Source of the DNA: Compostibacter hankyongensis
GTDB taxonomy: Bacteria > Bacteroidota > Bacteroidia > Chitinophagales > Chitinophagaceae
Direction: 5' to 3'
Length of the DNA stretch: 64,000 nt
Assembly: GCF_039541075.1 (NCBI RefSeq)
Contig: NZ_BAABFN010000006.1
Span: 186,001 to 250,000, forward strand
The first letter of the stretch is position 1, and each line of letters starts with the position of its first letter. A model generated the notes under the pieces. It saw only the letters and a program-made list of their open reading frames with translations, had not been told where the DNA came from and made no database searches. Positions 63,301-64,000 of this stretch are shown piece by piece. A program made the translations under genes and the position numbers.

Positions 63301-63618
63301 ATAGGTAAAAGGCTGCGCTTCAAAACATTTTTTGAGGGCCTCTTCCAGGGATACGTGTCGCAGGTTAAGCGTGACCTTTCGCGCCTTCACCGACAGGTTA
63401 CCGGCATAGAAGAAGGTATAGCCCGTCTGCTGCTCAATTTCATGAAAGATCTGCTTCAGGGGAGTATTTTGCGCGGAAAGAGTGATGGTCTGGGAATAAG
63501 CACCGGCGCTCACCTGCAGGGAAAAAGCGGTTAATAAGAGGACCGAGAGCTTCATGACCTTCAGTGCTTTGGCGGTAAAGAACCCATGCATGGCCTTACC
63601 ATGTATAGTTATTTTCAT
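60334..63618 (-). CDS. SusC/RagA TonB-linked outer-membrane protein with STN domain (PUL 3)
   Basis: 1094 residues. A signal peptide ends near AGAYSQT (residue 44). An STN domain covers about 45-120 (ITLSAQNTPLKQIFHEIEQQTGYTFFYAGNLS). A CarboxypepD_reg domain follows (IRGNVTDANGKPLEGVTVSLKESGVG), then VVVGYGSQKKKD, the plug (ITIRGRNSISASNAPLIVLDGI) and a barrel ending in YTVGLNIQL. It imports oligosaccharides with the SusD encoded 13 bases downstream. The FecR gene that would take its signal ends 152 bases upstream (63771), so this locus uses the same ECF/FecR logic as PULs 1 and 2. Confidence 0.94.
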   Translation of the reverse strand: MKITIHGKAMHGFFTAKALKVMKLSVLLLTAFSLQVSAGAYSQTITLSAQNTPLKQIFHEIEQQTGYTFFYAGNLSVKARKVTLNLRHVSLEEALKKCFEAQPFTYHIINKVIIVNTRIKVPDPFPPVTAAPQAGIRGNVTDANGKPLEGVTVSLKESGVGTVTDAAGNYTLKVDNPEGVLVFTYVGFDKQEILIDGLSTIDVVMKASISSLNQLVVVGYGSQKKKDLTGALARVDLEQSRLLPNANPVQNLRGTVAGVTVTDNGRPGSDASITIRGRNSISASNAPLIVLDGIIYAGGSLSDINSNDIASIDILKDASSSAIYGSLAANGVILITTKKGTTAKPRISLNTYYGVSDFAHLPDYLDAAQYLQARKDAEAADGGPLPFQPLEVDNIEAGKSIDPWKAIKRRAPVYSNELSISGKSNWVNYYFSGSYTNVKSPVMGDNFSHLAARINLDVTVTDWLHIGTNTGYSVRDNSGVRADLGAASQISPFADLYYDDGVPRPLPMNLGAVPNPLTKTLLNDNLNVTKTLFTNTYADVSLPLDGLTYRLNVGYTARNDRDFNYTPSFKREQFFNLGSGSKSYAESDNLTVENILKYDQVIARDHDVSLTLMYGIYTNKYENSALSSKNIFNDLLGYNGLEIGDNFSINTGAGKSQQVSSMGRVGYRYKGKYIADFTVRRDGYSAFGRGKKYGVFPAVGLSWNISEEDFFADVKAVNSLKIRASWGKNGNRGVSAYSSLSKLSQVNYVFGDGGATSVGLYTTSLGNPDLSWEATASTNFGIDFSILSNRISGTMDYYRTQTKDLLLNQSIPNMSGFTSFLRNIGETENKGFELSLNTTNIQQNGFTWNTRIAFSLNRNKIVKLTGNDLNKDGKEDDDINNKWFIGYPLGSNYDYVFDGIYQEGDDLSLIPSAKPGHVRFRDINGDGVITPDDKQVISSSEPDFLAGVTNTFSYKGIALMFMFNIRQGGESAIPTLNPGTNYYDLFNTLDVPHWTPEHPSNTYPAINYRDPLGYLFYQSRSFVRLQDVSLSYDLPQSLVERIKMHAVKVYVSGKNLVTWTRWMGWDPEFGAGARSPGDNGPLLKSYTVGLNIQL

Positions 63619-63680
63619 ACTTTTGTATGGTTTGGTTTTTCTAAAGTCATTCGTCGTGGCTCAAAGGATAACCGGACCTT

Positions 63681-63708
63681 GACCGGTGGTGTTAGCGCAC
63701 CCCGGTTT
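63681..63708 (+). terminator. Bulged hairpin followed by a T-run in the FecR-SusC gap (PUL 3)
   Basis: On the plus strand, CCGG-T-GGTG pairs with CACCCCGG over eight positions with one bulge and is followed by seven T. It reads as a rightward terminator, opposite to the local genes. On the minus strand the same stem would sit in the susC 5' leader. Which strand matters cannot be told. Confidence 0.35.
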
Positions 63709-63770
63709 TTTTATTCCGGACAAGGCCATCAAGAATCGCGTGCTCGCATAATGTGTGTTTTTAAAATGTA

Positions 63771-64000
63771 TTAAGGCTCCACCACAATCGTGCTGTCTCT
63801 TATCTTAAAATGCACCCAGCCGGTGGATTGCAATATGTTTAACAAAGTAGAGACATTGACATTCCTCGGCACCTTTCCGGTGAACAGCTGGGAAATGCCC
63901 CCCTGGTAATCGATGTCCACATTATACCAGCGGGACACCTGCCGCATAATGGTGGAAATGGAATCGCTCTGGAACTGAAAATAGCCGTTCTTCCAGGCCA
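63771..64000 (-). CDS. FecR family anti-sigma factor, partial (PUL 3; N-terminus off the right edge)
   Basis: The last 75 residues of a FecR protein. The frame reads AWKNGYFQFQSDSISTIMRQVSRWYNVDIDYQGGISQLFTGKVPRNVNVSTLLNILQSTGWVHF and ends IVVEP before the TAA at 63771. This is the C-terminal STN-like block, aligning with the ends of the two complete FecR proteins in this window (WKNGYF, IM.QLSRWYDV). The start and, presumably, an ECF sigma gene lie beyond position 64000. Confidence 0.9.
   Translation of the reverse strand, partial: AWKNGYFQFQSDSISTIMRQVSRWYNVDIDYQGGISQLFTGKVPRNVNVSTLLNILQSTGWVHFKIRDSTIVVEP

Noticed and set aside
1..64000. CRISPR arrays, insertion sequences, prophage and rRNA/tRNA genes
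   Set aside because: I saw no spaced direct repeats, transposase or integrase motifs, phage structural genes or conserved RNA gene sequence. A dedicated tRNA and repeat scan would be the decisive test.

Overview
This window is a GC-rich, gene-dense chromosomal segment from a member of the Bacteroidota, most likely family Chitinophagaceae (Chitinophaga-like). The signs are three SusC/SusD outer-membrane uptake pairs with ECF sigma/FecR control, Bacteroidota -7 promoter boxes (TAnnTTTG), few Shine-Dalgarno sequences, many lipoproteins, and families largely restricted to this phylum (HYC_CC_PP, DUF3823, SMUG2, BtuG). I saw no phage, integrase, insertion sequence, CRISPR array, rRNA or tRNA. Both edges cut genes: a GMC oxidoreductase on the left and a FecR anti-sigma factor on the right.

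Layout. 1-3202 (minus): a gluconate-2-dehydrogenase subunit 3-like protein followed by two tandem GMC oxidoreductases. 3326-6958 (plus): a cobalamin riboswitch controlling a BtuB-type receptor and a BtuG-like surface propeller, for vitamin B12 capture. 7142-11133 (plus): a probable sulfur-compound module (TauE/SafE permease, DUF1634, TsdA-like dihaem cytochrome, periplasmic DsrE protein, orphan binding protein), with a perfect palindrome in the middle and a terminator at the end. 11187-18621: a copper module (multicopper oxidase fused to a CopB-like barrel, HYC_CC_PP protein, HMA-AraC regulator, CopA ATPase, HMA chaperone) containing an AT-richer Fic gene. 18664-22155: GH140-like hydrolase, DoxX, a CarboxypepD-fold protein and an HTH regulator.

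22222-33362: polysaccharide utilisation locus (PUL) 1, sigma/FecR/SusC/SusD plus two GH20-like enzymes, suggesting N-acetylhexosamine-containing glycans. 33533-34772: a small basic protein, a DUF488 protein and a SMUG2 glycosylase. 34929-43476: a planctomycete-style block of Gfo/Idh/MocA oxidoreductase, PSCyt1-DUF1549-DUF1553 lipoprotein, DUF1501 protein, propeller protein and a membrane protein with a haem c site. 43447-46250: a NagB-like protein with altered catalytic residues, a 2-keto-3-deoxygalactonate kinase and a KDPG/KDPGal-type aldolase. 46314-55801: PUL 2, sigma/FecR/SusC/SusD/DUF3823/GH71-99-like enzyme. 55873-64000 (minus): PUL 3, FecR (partial)/SusC/SusD/exported pyruvyl-transferase-like protein/GH5.

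Together the genes describe a soil or plant-litter glycan degrader that takes up oligosaccharides through several separately sensed TonB-dependent systems, oxidises sugars in the periplasm, scavenges B12 and detoxifies copper. The least understood parts are the planctomycete-style cytochrome/DUF1501 block, the TsdA/DsrE/binding-protein cluster, and the exported pyruvyl-transferase-like protein in PUL 3.
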